64,000 nt of DNA from Balanoglossus misakiensis (taxonomy: Eukaryota > Hemichordata). Both the position numbers and the translations under genes were made by a program. Positions 47,544-59,481 of the stretch are shown here, in pieces; within the stretch, counting starts at the first letter, position 1; every line of letters starts with the position of its first letter. Location of the stretch: assembly GCA_040954595.2 (NCBI GenBank), contig CM082577.2, forward strand, positions 5,022,001-5,086,000, in the 5' to 3' direction. Below the pieces are notes generated by a model, which had not been told where the DNA came from, did not search any database, and saw nothing but the letters and a program-made list of their open reading frames with translations.

Positions 47544-49712
47544 AATGTATTTGCATATTGCTAGGTGGAAAATTTAGGATTTCTGTGCATTTGGAAAATT
47601 TCACACAGATCATGATTAAAACTCAGTTAGTCTTTGTCTATGATTACAAAAAACATAGAAGTGTATGATGTAGATCTGGTGATCTATGTGGTCACAGTAA
47701 CAGTAAGTCTTCAATCCCTTAAACATTAAAAGAAAAAAAACATGGTAGATTGCTTATTGAATTAGAGTCAAGTGTCATGTTGTTAAAATTTTTCTTCATT
47801 GCTCTTTAGTCAAAAGTTTCGAATTCTCTTGTTGCAGATCTGACAGTCTCCTTTTACAAGATCACATTTTTGCACTTGTAGAATCTCAAATTTCAAGATG
47901 CAGAGCTATCACCAATGAAATATCGATATCTGTAGACAATTGCTTGAAACTGGCTTTTCGATAGTTGGTGGCCAGGTTCAAATGGCATATCTCACTTACC
48001 TTGATGGTCACGAATTTTCAGTTGCGGTTCAGTATTGAAACTATCACATTCTCTTTCCCGCAAATAGATAAACAACTACAAGCCTCACTACGTACTATGT
48101 TTACCAGCAGTATGTCAAACTGATTGTGATTTTACATGACATACCGGTAGATTCAATAGGTCATAGTTTGTTGCCTGTGAGTGCTGCACTCTATAAGTTG
48201 TGTGTCAGAGAGAATTTAATCCTGATGTCACATTTTCGACATATCTGACAGTGCAGTATATGGCTGTAATAAACTTTTCATTTTGCACATTGACAAAAAT
48301 AGCTGGTCTACCCCGCAGACTAACAACTGAGCTATTTAAAGAATTGCCCGTCATTAACTTGTAAAATACCTATTAATCTTTCCACGGCTGACATCAGTAT
48401 TGAACAGCAGGCCGGTCATAGCACCCTCTCTGTACCATATGTGCATTCCAAAACTCTGTGTTGACAGTTATTCCTTATAGTGATGTTTAATACCACATCC
48501 CAGACAGTCTATGACCAAAGTGATGGTCTCAGTACTACTCATAAAATTTATACAATGAAAACAGTTTGAGCTGCACAGAAGTATATGTACTGGCCATTGA
48601 TATTTTCATCCTGCAGTCCAGTTAACAAGAAACATTATGTTTGTACATGTATACATTGTTGTCAGTCTCATTTGATAAGAAACAGTTATTGTATAAATTG
48701 TTGCAAGTGTTATAAAGGGACACCTGTTGACTCAAGGGAATGATTGGGTTGTGTTTTGTTTAGGTTGATACATTCTTATCAGTAAAGCATTCATTGCGGT
48801 CTAGACCGCAGATGGCTTTTCACTTTTACCTTGAATTGGAAACGTAGACACAGTGTTTCTTTTTGACATGTTGATCGAAAAAATCAATGGTCTGTACCCT
48901 CCTGTGCAGCTCAATAGGTTTGTGTTGTACTATACATTAATAAATACCATATAAATCACTACAGCAGAGCACAAGAAGTTATACTTGAATACCAGTACTT
49001 CAAGTGCATGCTGTCCAGATGGTATCTGTTTTTAACCAACACTGGAACAGTTTTCCGAAAATTTGAAAGAATGTGGATCCTAATACTCTCCTGGTAAAGG
49101 TCATAAAAACAATTCAAGAAATACTCTTATATGACTGCAAATGTTGTGTCTGTGGTAAGCGAGGCTTAACAATGAAAACCAGGAGGGTTGGCCGTCCATC
49201 TGCCAAAAATAATATGCTCCAACATATTAATTCACACTGCGTCGCGAACTCCAAGAAAACATGCTTCAAGATTTCGATGAAGTCTTCAGGCACAGAGGGT
49301 GCTATGACACAGGTGCATGCTGGGGGGCAAAGACCAAGAAATATCAGGTTGTCGAGGGAGTGTTAACAACTTCCTATCTATGCACTGATTTTTCAAATAG
49401 AAAATATTTCCTTATACATTTCAGCAGAACTTGGTCATCTTTGTCTTATTCTCTTGATTTCAAATCTGTACATTGCATTTTAATGTTTTAATTTGTGGGG
49501 ATAGTGGAAAGAATCTATTGGACGCCAACAATTTCTCACTTGCATTCCCCAGAAATATGGATGGAGTTGGTGTATACCGGTATTGTTAGTGTATAAAGTT
49601 CTTGCAGAGGATAAGACCACACATGGTTATCTTTCAGTTTGTCTTCTGCACGCACATTTTTTATGTGGTATATGGGCACAGTCAGCCATGCTTTGTTTTT
49701 GTTTTATTTTCC

Positions 49713-49816
49713 CCTTGTATGGAGAAACTGACTATCCGAGTTTACCATATAAGGAAATGTTGGGGTTCATGTTTGTCCTTATATGGATAACTGGTAATTC
49801 ATGTTACCAAATAAGG
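49713..49816. promoter_or_regulatory. Regularly spaced series of CArG (SRF-type) boxes
   Basis: Three exact CC(A/T)6GG boxes, CCATATAAGG (49745-49754), CCTTATATGG (49777-49786) and CCAAATAAGG (49807-49816), follow one near-match, CCTTGTATGG (49713-49722). Spacing is 32, 32 and 30 bases. The intervening bases also look weakly alike, so this may be a decayed minisatellite with a conserved core. CArG boxes bind serum response factor; activity here is an inference. Confidence 0.5.
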
Positions 49817-52800
49817 AAAATCTGCTGTTAACTATACTACAATACATTTAACATGGATATAACCTAGTACGTATAATGAGATGTTTTTCATGAATTGTGA
49901 GCTACCTTGTACAAAAATAAGACCTTGCATTTTGTTTTCTCTGTACATGTACCCACGACCACGTTCACAATTATTCTGTCTTCACAGCATTGTAAATATG
50001 TTTTTTTCTTCAGAATTTTATCAGTAGAAGTGAGAAAAACCTGCAAATCTTTCAATTCCATGTCGTTTTTGGTACTAAAACGCTTATCACAGTCATCTTT
50101 CTTTGAAGTTCATGTCTGTAAATGGGGCCTGACTTGAAAACATTTGAAATTTTCTCGGCCTTGCGACGATGATGCAGGTGATCGCATTTTCATGTCTCGC
50201 ATCATCGTTTGGAAACTTGTCAAGCAGAATCATGCACTGGCTCTAATTTTACACCTACCTTGGATCTATTATAAAAAAAATATGGTGTGTAGATTTCATG
50301 GGTGAAATTGGGGTTTGTCAAATAAACTTTAGTGTGATGTTGACATAGTGCTAACTCGTCACAATGAAAAGCCTTTTTTTTATTTCTCTCAAAGTTTTTT
50401 TCTTCACAGAGTGAACTTCAAACTTCAGTCCATGTAAGTTACAATATGCGGTGCAATCTTATAGACTTTTTTACAGCGATTAAGTGAAAAAGTTAGCAAT
50501 ACTAGTGATTACACCATAGGTATTGACAGACGTTGCTATGACAATAAAAACACTGTAAAGCTTTTTTGTTGTTGTTGCTTAGGTTTTTAGACAGGAGAGG
50601 TATTGGACTTACTATGTAGTGTCTCTTGGATTCCTTATACAGTTACTTGTATAATTCATGATCAATATTCTGGAACAAATAAACTTGGACATGATTTAAA
50701 CTTAATATCAGGTTTCATTTCGGTAGTATATGTTCTACTGACATTTCAATCCATTGCACTCTAAGCCCACTTTCAGGACATGTTAAGGTGTTATGCATCT
50801 CGAAAACCTAAGTTATAAACTTTTTTCTCGTATTTTGTTCAAGGCAACTTTGAATCATTCTTTGAGGGCGCACTCAAAGTTCATAGTCAAGACAGGGTAA
50901 TATCATCGTCGTAAACCACGGCCTATTTACGGCAACAGTTGCTATGGAGCAGGGGTAGATAACTCTGGCTCGCGAGAATGGTAGCTATGGCTACAGAACA
51001 GTGTTTAGATCCAGTCAATAAATGGGGTCGGGCAATAGTCTGGACTGCCGATTATACTGCTGCTGTCGAACCAGTATTTTTCATGGATGATATGCAAATG
51101 AAGATAAAGTAGTACCTGTTGCATGCCTGACAGCATGTTAAAATAAAAAGCTATTTTAAACTCTTCCTTTTGTCACTACGACCAGGAAATGAAATTACAA
51201 TTGTTTATCCCATAGACCAACAGTTTCAGTATGACACTATGTATTTAAGAGATCCACCAACACCAGAAAACAAGAAATATTTCCTCCCCCCAAAATATTA
51301 ATAATGCTTCCAACGTTCTTGTATTAACTCTTGGTTACGTATTAAGCGGATAAGCCGTCGCGACTACGCATGCCCTGTCGACTATCTATTAAACATCCAT
51401 CCACATGATCCATAGGGTCAAAGTGCCACAATTTAATAATAGTAATACCGTCATTATTTGTTCACGTATGTGTTAACCGGCCGCGGTTCTAAAGGTGTGA
51501 TACTCGCCGGTCACAGAAGTCCTGTGCTTTAAATGTAACGCTGGAAAAGAGACGAAATTTGACTTCGGGATGTTGGCATCGATCAAGGTAACATTCTATG
51601 TACAGATTGTCATGGGATAAAGACAATGTCATGTTTTGTACAAAGTTTTGTTGAAATTTCGACGCTACGTGACCAAAGGTACACGTAAACCGGAAACAGA
51701 GTTTTGTCAACGTGAATTATCTGTGTTAAAACACCGTCCGGTAAGTGTCACTCCACAAGTTTGACAGATAAGTTGCCTGGTTCTGCACATGGGAGCGACG
51801 GAGATTGTATCGACCAAAGTACAAATTTTATATCTGATCTTACCATTTATTGACACAACGTACGAGGACCGTTGTCTGTACACTGAGGCCCGGTGAAACC
51901 GGCCTCCCGTACTGTCAAACGCACAGCTGATAAAAAATCTAACCTTGGTGGGTGGCCAGCTCTTAATATGAGTGCAGCATTTGATACTTTGGGGAGTTAC
52001 AAAATTTTCCACGAAAACAATAGTTGCTAGCCAACTATAGAAAAACGTGCTTGCCTTTACAATAGCATAGAAAACCATAGAAAATTTTTTTGCCTGCATC
52101 AAGACTAAAACTTGCTTTGATGCATTTGTTAGGCGCATATTGTCTGGCGATCTCTGGAGGTTTCGCCTACGGTGGCACTATGTGTAAGCCGGTATCCTTT
52201 TGAACTCACGGTTTAGCATTACATGTAGTTCAATTTAACTATATATGAACTGTTTTTGTCGACAGACATTCACAACTGACCCTTTGTTTCCCGAAAAGGT
52301 CTATTTACATTTATAGAAATTCCCGCGAATTTTAGGCTGCGGATAAGTTTGGGTCAGGCCAGCAAACAGGCACACCGTCACCTGTCCGTGGTTTGATATT
52401 AACCTATTCGGTCGGAGATAAATTCCGACAAACTCTACTCAACAGAATCTGCATGACACCTGTTATTATTTGTCCGGCAGATGATATTTTCCCCATGTCA
52501 TGGTGTTTGTTTTCCGTTCTTCTCAAAATGTGTTATCAAGGTTTGGCAGCTGAGGAGTTGGGAGGGGGGGGGGGGGCTCGATCTTGAAGTGGTGGAACTT
52601 GTCAGGCTTGTTGCGAATCTACTGAGAATGGCGATGGACAGCATTTCGTCCGTGTGTGTCCGGTATATCACTGAGATTTCACGATGTTAAATATTGTTAA
52701 TGACATTATCTTATTCAATGGGCATTTCTGACACCTGAAAAATTGTTTTCACATATGGCATCTTCTAGTATAAATATTATTTAACACTGCGTATACAAAT

Positions 52801-55346
52801 CAACCAGGTTTGTAAATAGTGTCGGTGCTCCTACTGATACAACAGGAAGATGACTAAATGAGAGAAATTCGCCACGCCAGTAATTCATTTGATAAAGCAC
52901 GGAGGGACCCTGGACAAAGATATCTATTAATGATAAGGTGGAATCCGAAACCCCGTTGAATATGGCTTATAGTCATAGCCACAGACAAAGAGAACAAAAT
53001 TATCTTTGTCTGTGTCATAGCCAACAACATTTTACATTCATACATACTTTTTAAAATTTAATGATCTGTGGAATTACGAAAAATGACCTGTATATGCTCC
53101 TCATTGCTTCTGCCTTGCCCCAGGAGCGGTGGGTACGTCATCCTAAATGGATTATATTCGCCAGTTGGATGATGGATAAAATAAATAAAAAGAATACAAA
53201 AACAATTTAGAAATTCGCTTCGGAAACCGAAATTGTGGCTCACCAGTTTGAATCTATATTTCGGGCTATCATAATCGTGGGAGTAAATGTCGACCTACCA
53301 TGTGAGCGTACACGGTTAAATGCCATTCTATGACGCATAAAAAACACGTCGCTGTTATTGCATGCAACGCTGAGTTTCAACAATAAGGAACATTATTATG
53401 TGACATATGTGACATACTACAAACATTTTGTACAAATGAATTTTTGTTGAATAGAAAGTCGTTTGGCGCATACGTGTTGTCCGCTGAATTTTTATTAACT
53501 TTGATAGATAGAGCGTGGTTGCCGTGACAAGTTTTTTAACTCCACCAATACATAGGTCTTGAAATGTCTATTTATCTGTTTCTACTGCATGTAACATATA
53601 CACACATATGTATTTGTATAAGATTTGCTTGCTGACTAAAAGTAAATAAATTTGCGCAATATAAATATCACACGAATTCAAGTCTGCGCTGGTATTCGAG
53701 TCGTAAAACACTGCGAACTTCACGACGTGTCCATTTATGATAAATATTTGCAGTCAGCATCGCACCATTCGAAAGAACCATGATAAACCGACTCATAAGG
53801 AATGAATAATATTAATATCGTCAGCCAATACCGACAAATCAATGTATACGCACGATCGATCACTGCCATTTTAATAGCTGGTGTTGCAACCGTCTGTCGA
53901 GGATACCTCTTCCTCATCTGGCATTACTAATCTAATAGTCTGTGACATTACGTAATAATGATACGCACGTTTGTTTGATTGTAAGGATGTTTCGCGGTGA
54001 TATTTCAAAGCATACCCGCTCGATGGTCAGGGGCCGCACAACACATCCGTAGATTTTCCACTCGGAACGATCGCAACAGGGGTATAGGTCAAATGGGAGT
54101 TGAACTCTGAAAAGCCTTGTGAATAATAATACTCTTATACAGCTTCGAGAGAGGGGGTCACCGTGGCTCGGTGATTTTGGAAAGTTTGCTACGGTGGCTA
54201 CGGGGGATATATCTCACGACTGACAGTCTTACATCACTCAAACAGTTTCCGAAGATTTAGAGAACGTCTGGTTCATATGTTTTTTACTGGAGTCGTGAGA
54301 TATTCTGCCGTAAACGTGTATACACCATAGTTTCTGCGTTGGCCGCGTTCACTGACTCACAGACGCAGTCGCCCCTGCGTATAAACGTCTCGTACCAAGG
54401 AATGGGAGCTGCTTGAATTATCTCGATTGAATCTCAGCACACCTTCTTAAATAGCGGGAATGGTGGCCAGTTATCGTCCCTGGAAACCGGTAGGTTTCAA
54501 CAATTACGTTAATTTGTGTTTGATGAAAACCTCATCAAGTCGCATGGGTGTTTATTTATACACCGCGACGACAGTAGTCGTCCCCGTAACGTGCCCCATT
54601 TTGCGTTAAGAATTAACGATGTCAAGGTTGACCCGATAGTTACACTGAACCCATTCATATTGCACCTTCCGCTTTATTTTGCGGTGCTGAACAAGCCTAC
54701 GAGACTCGTATGGCTACAAAAATTGCTTGGGTAATACTGTAAATAAGGTAAAATTTGTCTTTTTTCAGAAAAGGGAAATGATTATCCAGGCGACAATATG
54801 CTAAATTGTTTTACGTGTAATGTATATCATTTCTTCTATTAATATAGTGCTAGCATTTATATAGCGGTGGGACTGTAACTGGATATACTGTATCACATAG
54901 AAACCGTGCACGGCAAAACAGAGGCTAGGCCCCCTATGGGTGTCTAAAACGATCGAGGTCCGGTTTGCAATGAAACCTTGTGTCTTGTGTTAGCTAGCGC
55001 ACGAGTCAGATTCACTTAAAAATAGATTCAGGAAATTGATAAATGGCTCAAAATAACCGCAATGAATGACGAGACGACAGACGGTCCCTTTATGTACTGA
55101 GCTCGCTCGGTGAGGGACAGTGTGGCCCCGGGAGTATGGTCCAGCCATGATGGATGTTCCAAATGGCGTGGGCATATAGCAATTCACGCCTTGATGCACA
55201 TGGGACGCTGGTTTGTTCTCTACAAGGGTTGCGAGTGGTGTCTGTGATAACTAAAGGGTTCGAGAACATAACTCTCCGTCGTCATAAATGTGAGGCATTT
55301 CTGCTTCATGCGTGATAGAACCACTCTGCATCTGTTGTATTGAAGC

Positions 55347-55406
55347 TAGCCCGGAGACCAGGGCGTCGATCTAGATCTTTTCCCCGACGCCCTGGTCTCC
55401 GGGCTA
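55347..55406. mobile_element. 60-bp foldback element with 9-bp target-site duplication
   Basis: Perfect 22-bp inverted arms (55347-55368 and 55385-55406, outer bases TAGCCCGGAGACC) surround a 16-base loop. The direct repeat TATTGAAGC flanks it exactly, at 55338-55346 and 55407-55415. A 9-bp duplication fits Mutator-like transposition, but the superfamily is uncertain. Confidence 0.8.
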
Positions 55407-56144
55407 TATTGAAGCACACCAAATGAATCTGATTAAAACGAGATACAATGTTGGCTCGATCTGTACATTTGCTGGTTCTTTGTTGTTCTAACTTTTCTCG
55501 GGTTTCATCCGAGAACAACACAACATCTAATTTTTAATCCGCATACACTGGACTCATCGGTTATTATAGCCTGGTCACCATACCCAGTGTGTTTTAGATA
55601 GACTCACACCAGCTCAGTAGACGGACAGACCAGCACTTTCTTCCTGGTGCATTCTATCCTCGAATTAATTCTTGCAGATGTTGCAAGAAAAAAAGACCAC
55701 GTTGGATGAGAAATGCAAACAGTGGAACATGTCATAACTAATTGACTGGGCCGGTAGTTTGGTTTTCTACTACTTGCATCTAACTACTATCGATGATGGA
55801 TGGTGATTTCAGATTAAGCGCCTGCAGAAAACTGAAAGAACCCGACCCTATGTTTAGAAATACATACTTAGTTACCAAAAACCTGCGTTAGTGGGCCATT
55901 TTATAACATGGGCCGGCGTTTGGGAGATAGATTTTATTGTGTATACACAACATCAGCTGAAACTTTCCAACCGCCAAAGTCCGCAATTTTTACATGTAGA
56001 AAGTGACTTTTGCCGTGTCTCCCGTCGGAATCCGCCCCCCCCCCATAATTTTTTTCAAGGGCCGAAGGATATGGTCCGCCCTTAAAAAATTACGAGAACT
56101 GCTGCGGCACATTAGTCCATGTACCATATTGTGAATGAATAGTA

Positions 56145-56543
56145 ATGTTCGTTTGGTACATTTCTCGTTTCGCAATGCAGAGATATTGGTGTCGCCGTTC
56201 ATTTATTCTGCTGAACTGTCTGATGCTCTTGGTGACTGCAACCCTCGTGTGGAAATCGAAGACTCCCCGGGAGTTGGCCGTTTACAGCGCCGCCGGATCA
56301 CCGCCGAGCGTCCCGCATACCGCCGGGGAGCAAGGACGGGACTCCCAGCAGCAGCGGTCCGGGCCCGAGCAGGCGGCCGCGGCGGACGATCAGGTCTTGC
56401 CGAACAACACACGGTCACTCAACACCAGTGCGTCACCGACCGAGAGGCGAGAGGAGCCTACGGTCGTAAAACAGGCGAACAGCAGTACACTGGATGAAGA
56501 CGGTCTTCTACGCGGATATGTCGCTGTCTCGAATATTTCCAAG
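56145..56543 (+). CDS. ST6GALNAC-like: Sialyltransferase exon 1: cytosolic tail, signal anchor, stem
   Basis: 133 codons, ending on a codon boundary at donor GTATGG. Basic residues (RYWCRRS) precede the hydrophobic FILLNCLMLLVTATLVW, as expected for a type II anchor. The stem follows, about 95 residues with Gln/Ser/Ala runs and several N-x-S/T sequons (NNTRS, NTSAS, NSST, NISK). The exon is clearly more GC-rich than its surroundings. Confidence 0.88.
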
Positions 56544-59481
56544 GTATGGTTTTTCCTTCCTTGTCGAATTTACATGAATATCCGCGTTGGTCACTTTTCA
56601 GTTGAAAAAAAGACACGCCCGGCATATGAATGTTTGATTGACGTCATATCGTTGGTGAATGTTTCGTTTGGTACTAAGAAGATTTTAGTCAATTTTAGCG
56701 ACTTTCTGCATACAAAAATACAGATGACAAAACAAGAAAATGTTTAGGAAATGTTTAATAAATTGATTTTCACATTAAATGTATTCTTCATGCAATAATC
56801 GCCAAGAATTCCTATATCGTGATATCTAATTTTGTTGTGTATGTTGACATAACATACGAAATGTTCCTACCCAGGGTTGTTTGGGCACATGTAATATCTG
56901 CACCATCAGCACAGTTTCTAGTATCCAAAATTGATTTTTTTGATATTCATGCGATACCATGGTTGATATGAGACACGTTTTGTTTTTTGCAACTATGTAT
57001 TAAATATCAATGCTGACGAACCATTGGCGTGGAACCGATTGTACCAGATAGGAAGATGTGTTTTCTGTAACCATGGTAACGTGTTGCCCGTGGCAGTGGA
57101 GAGCACTGGAGATTGAGCGATATCAAATGCCAATGACGTGGGCATTTCTAGATATAAACGAAATGCTTTTTTGTCTGTGCGCGGAACTGTTGATCGGGAA
57201 ACAAAGGGTGTAGCTGTGCATAGCTCCGTGAGCTCTGAGAATTTATTCCTTGGTTTTAGTTTCGGCGTTTATCTCCTGACATGCAGACATCCGCCAAACT
57301 TTTCTTTTTATTTCTACCCCCCAGCAGTTACTCACATGAGCCAGAACGGATATAAAATCGAAAGTTGTGACCTAGCACCCGATAAGGTCATACAGTTGGC
57401 CTATACTGTACTTCCCAAGCTGTCAGCAAAATGCTGAATTTTTAATCGTCTTGATGATCTGACTAAAAAGGGTGATTGACTTACTGGAATGCGTTTCAAT
57501 ATGTGTATAAAATTCACATTCTCTGCCGTTTTCTGACAAGGAGATTGACGTAAGCCCGCTGCGTTTTAATACTTGCGCACCGTCCGCGCCGCGCGCGTGT
57601 GTGACGTGCGGAAATGTGTTTTGCTGGGATATGTTCAAATGGCAGCTACAGTGACGTCATTGACGCTATTTTATATTTTTTTGCAGCATTTGGAGTATAA
57701 ATGTGGTCGTTGCGCAATCGTATCCAACTCGGGGCAGATCCTGCGCAGGAACGCCAGCAAGGACGTAGACGCGAATGATTGCGTCATACGAATGAACGAC
57801 GCTCCTGTTCTTGGATTTGAGCAAGACGTCGGCACGAAAACCGACATACGGATCATATCGTTTGCTTCCATTGGCCTTTTCAAGCCCGCAGACCTGTTCG
57901 TTGGTGTCGGAGCGGCAAAAACCGTGATATTTTGGGGACCTAAAGACCTGATGGCGGTCGATGGAAAGGGACGGGTGTTTAATACGATAACCGAGTACCA
58001 GGGCAACTACAGTGATGTGCAATTTTACATGTTTACAAATGAGAAGATGGATGAGGCTCACGCTCTTTACGAAAAAGAAACGCGTTTAAAAATGTAAGTA
58101 GCTCTGTTTTTTTTTGGCTTGGTGTCTTGGGGACGATAACGGAAGCTTGTGAGGTCCTTTTGGGCATTTAATTTAATTCAGTTTTCCGGAAAATTACCTT
58201 TTTTATTCATAAGAAAAATGTTCCTCGGCACCAATGGAAATTCCATTAAATAAAAGTCTGTTAACTTCTTCCTGTCGTCAATCGGGATTTTTTTCATTTT
58301 GACGCGCTTCTTTGCCTGCTAAATGGAGCTAAAACAGCTCAGATGATCAGAAGTCCCTCAAAGTTTCGTACAATCATACTGAAACTAGTGAAAGCCCCGG
58401 GCCTATAGAAGAACACCCGCCGCACGAAATATGGGTTATCACACCTGATGACCTCTGAACTCTACAGAAGTTTCCCTTATAACAAGGGATCGACGACTCC
58501 TCATACACAAACAATAGAACATACCACAAACGACAACAATTGAAGCGAGACAGCGTTCTATCAGAAAACTGTCTGACTGGATCGTGAATGGCCCCGTCTT
58601 CAACTGTTCGAATGAATGGCCATTATGAGAGGGCGTGTTATTGATAATCATTAAATACATTTACATGGGATGATGGGTCAGTGTGTGAAGCACCATAAAG
58701 GGGGCAGGTTTTTTTTACATCTCGTACAGCATTCAGTCGCCTGTGTTTGTGCACCTGTTTGAACAGCGATTTGACAATAACAGCGACATTAAAAAGCAAC
58801 CTTGCAAGACAGTGATTTCTGATGCTGTGGCACCATAGACCCTGGTGGCAAACAGTTGTCCAATGCTGCCGTGTGTCGCGTCGGTTGGTCTTGCTTTCGT
58901 TTACTCACTCACTCTGTCATTCACAGTGGGCCCATCTGGGCGTCAACAGGCTGGTTCACCATGCAGTTTGCCAGGGAGGTTTGCGATAGCATAACAATTT
59001 ATGGGATGAGCCATCCAGATTTTTGCAAGTAAGCGTGGTTTTGCTAATATATTATTCAGTATATATTTGGTGATTTATACGAGTCAGAAACTAAAATAGC
59101 TGCAGAGTTTTAACAAAAAATGTGACTTTTGTGCTGTTTAAAATGATAATCAGCCATGTGTCGTTTGTCATATGTCACACGAGAATGCCCCCCGTATAAC
59201 TGCCAAGCCACCCAAGATCTCGCGCAGTCTCGTGGCGATCAAGAAATGGTCTATTGCATCTGATATGTCACTCTTTCATCACTGTCAATTTCAGGACCCA
59301 TTCATTGGACAAGGCACCCTATCATTATTACGCCCCTGGTGGACAAAAAGAGTGCAATCGATATCTGGTTCATGAACGCCAGAGAAAAAACGTTCACCGA
59401 TACAGAAGTGAGAGGGACGTATTTTTACGATGGGCGAAATCCACAGAAGTTGATCTCCAATTTAATCATCCGTCTTGGTAA
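56145..59481 (+). CDS. ST6GALNAC-like: ST6GalNAc-family alpha-2,6-sialyltransferase (III/V/VI type), complete gene
   Basis: Golgi type II membrane enzyme that transfers sialic acid from CMP-sialic acid to GalNAc in the alpha-2,6 linkage, on O-glycans or gangliosides. Exons: 56145-56543, 57687-58093, 58927-59028, 59295-59481, giving 364 residues. Order: short cytosolic tail, one membrane span (about 19-36), a long stem rich in Pro, Ser, Gln and Ala with N-x-S/T sites, then the catalytic domain. Sialyl motif L starts at CAIVSNSG (residue 142). The S motif contains STGWFTM and CDSITIYGM, motif III is PYHYY (311-315), and the VS motif is HRYRSE (H-x4-E). VIFWGP, DGKGRVFN and HPDFC match the ST6GALNAC3/5/6 subgroup best. 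I chose the first ATG after an in-frame TGA at 56136; Met11 (56175) is the alternative. Which of III, V or VI cannot be decided. Confidence 0.93.
56544..57686 (+). other. Sialyltransferase intron 1
   Basis: 1.1-kb intron. It holds a perfect 14-bp X-box palindrome at 57067-57080; otherwise nothing recognisable. Confidence 0.85.
57067..57080. promoter_or_regulatory. Perfect X-box palindrome (RFX-type)
   Basis: GTAACCATGGTAAC in sialyltransferase intron 1 is a self-complementary match to the RFX consensus. Similar sequences occur elsewhere in the window. Confidence 0.4.
57687..58093 (+). CDS. ST6GALNAC-like: Sialyltransferase exon 2: sialyl motif L
   Basis: Acceptor TTTTTTTGCAG, donor GTAAGT; 135 codons plus two bases. 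It encodes CGRCAIVSNSGQIL, the start of the CMP-sialic-acid-binding L motif, then VIRMNDAPVLGFEQDVG, VIFWGP and DGKGRVFN. The first Cys of the L motif is expected to pair with a Cys in the S motif of exon 3. The ST6GalNAc signature RMNDAP..G is complete. Confidence 0.95.
58094..58926 (+). other. Sialyltransferase intron 2
   Basis: 0.8-kb intron between the L- and S-motif exons; nothing recognisable inside. Confidence 0.85.
58927..59028 (+). CDS. ST6GALNAC-like: Sialyltransferase exon 3: sialyl motif S
   Basis: Acceptor CATTCACAG, donor GTAAGC; 102 bases, phases 2 in and 2 out. It reads IGPIWASTGWFTM then EVCDSITIYGMSHPDFC. This is the S motif with its conserved cysteine, in the form typical of ST6GalNAc III-VI (STGWFTM, CD.I.VYGM, PPDFC). 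Confidence 0.95.
59295..59481 (+). CDS. ST6GALNAC-like: Sialyltransferase exon 4: motifs III and VS, C-terminus
   Basis: Acceptor AATTTCAG; 61 codons after completing the split Lys, then TAA. It contains APYHYYAPGGQKEC (motif III) and YLVHERQRKNVHRYRSE with the catalytic His and Glu of motif VS. The end is VFLRWAKSTEVDLQFNHPSW. Vertebrate relatives end similarly in a Pro-x-Trp. Confidence 0.95.

Larger units (their letters stand above)
45592..56144. other. cPKC 3' UTR and intergenic region
   Basis: 10.5 kb without a supported gene. The first part is 3' UTR of the betaII-like transcript; its end is not determinable. Further on are a hairpin (46331-46407), degenerate ~25-bp repeats (46701-46790), an AT repeat, the CArG series (49713-49816) and the foldback element (55347-55406). 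The right end must hold the sialyltransferase promoter and 5' UTR; I see no convincing TATA box. Confidence 0.7.

Noticed and set aside
51707-52138. 143-codon minus-strand frame in the intergenic region
   Set aside because: No recognisable domain and no codon-like bias or splice-site support that I could see; could be chance. A homology search would settle it.
57666-58061. Minus-strand frames of 111-131 codons
   Set aside because: Antisense shadows of sialyltransferase exon 2.
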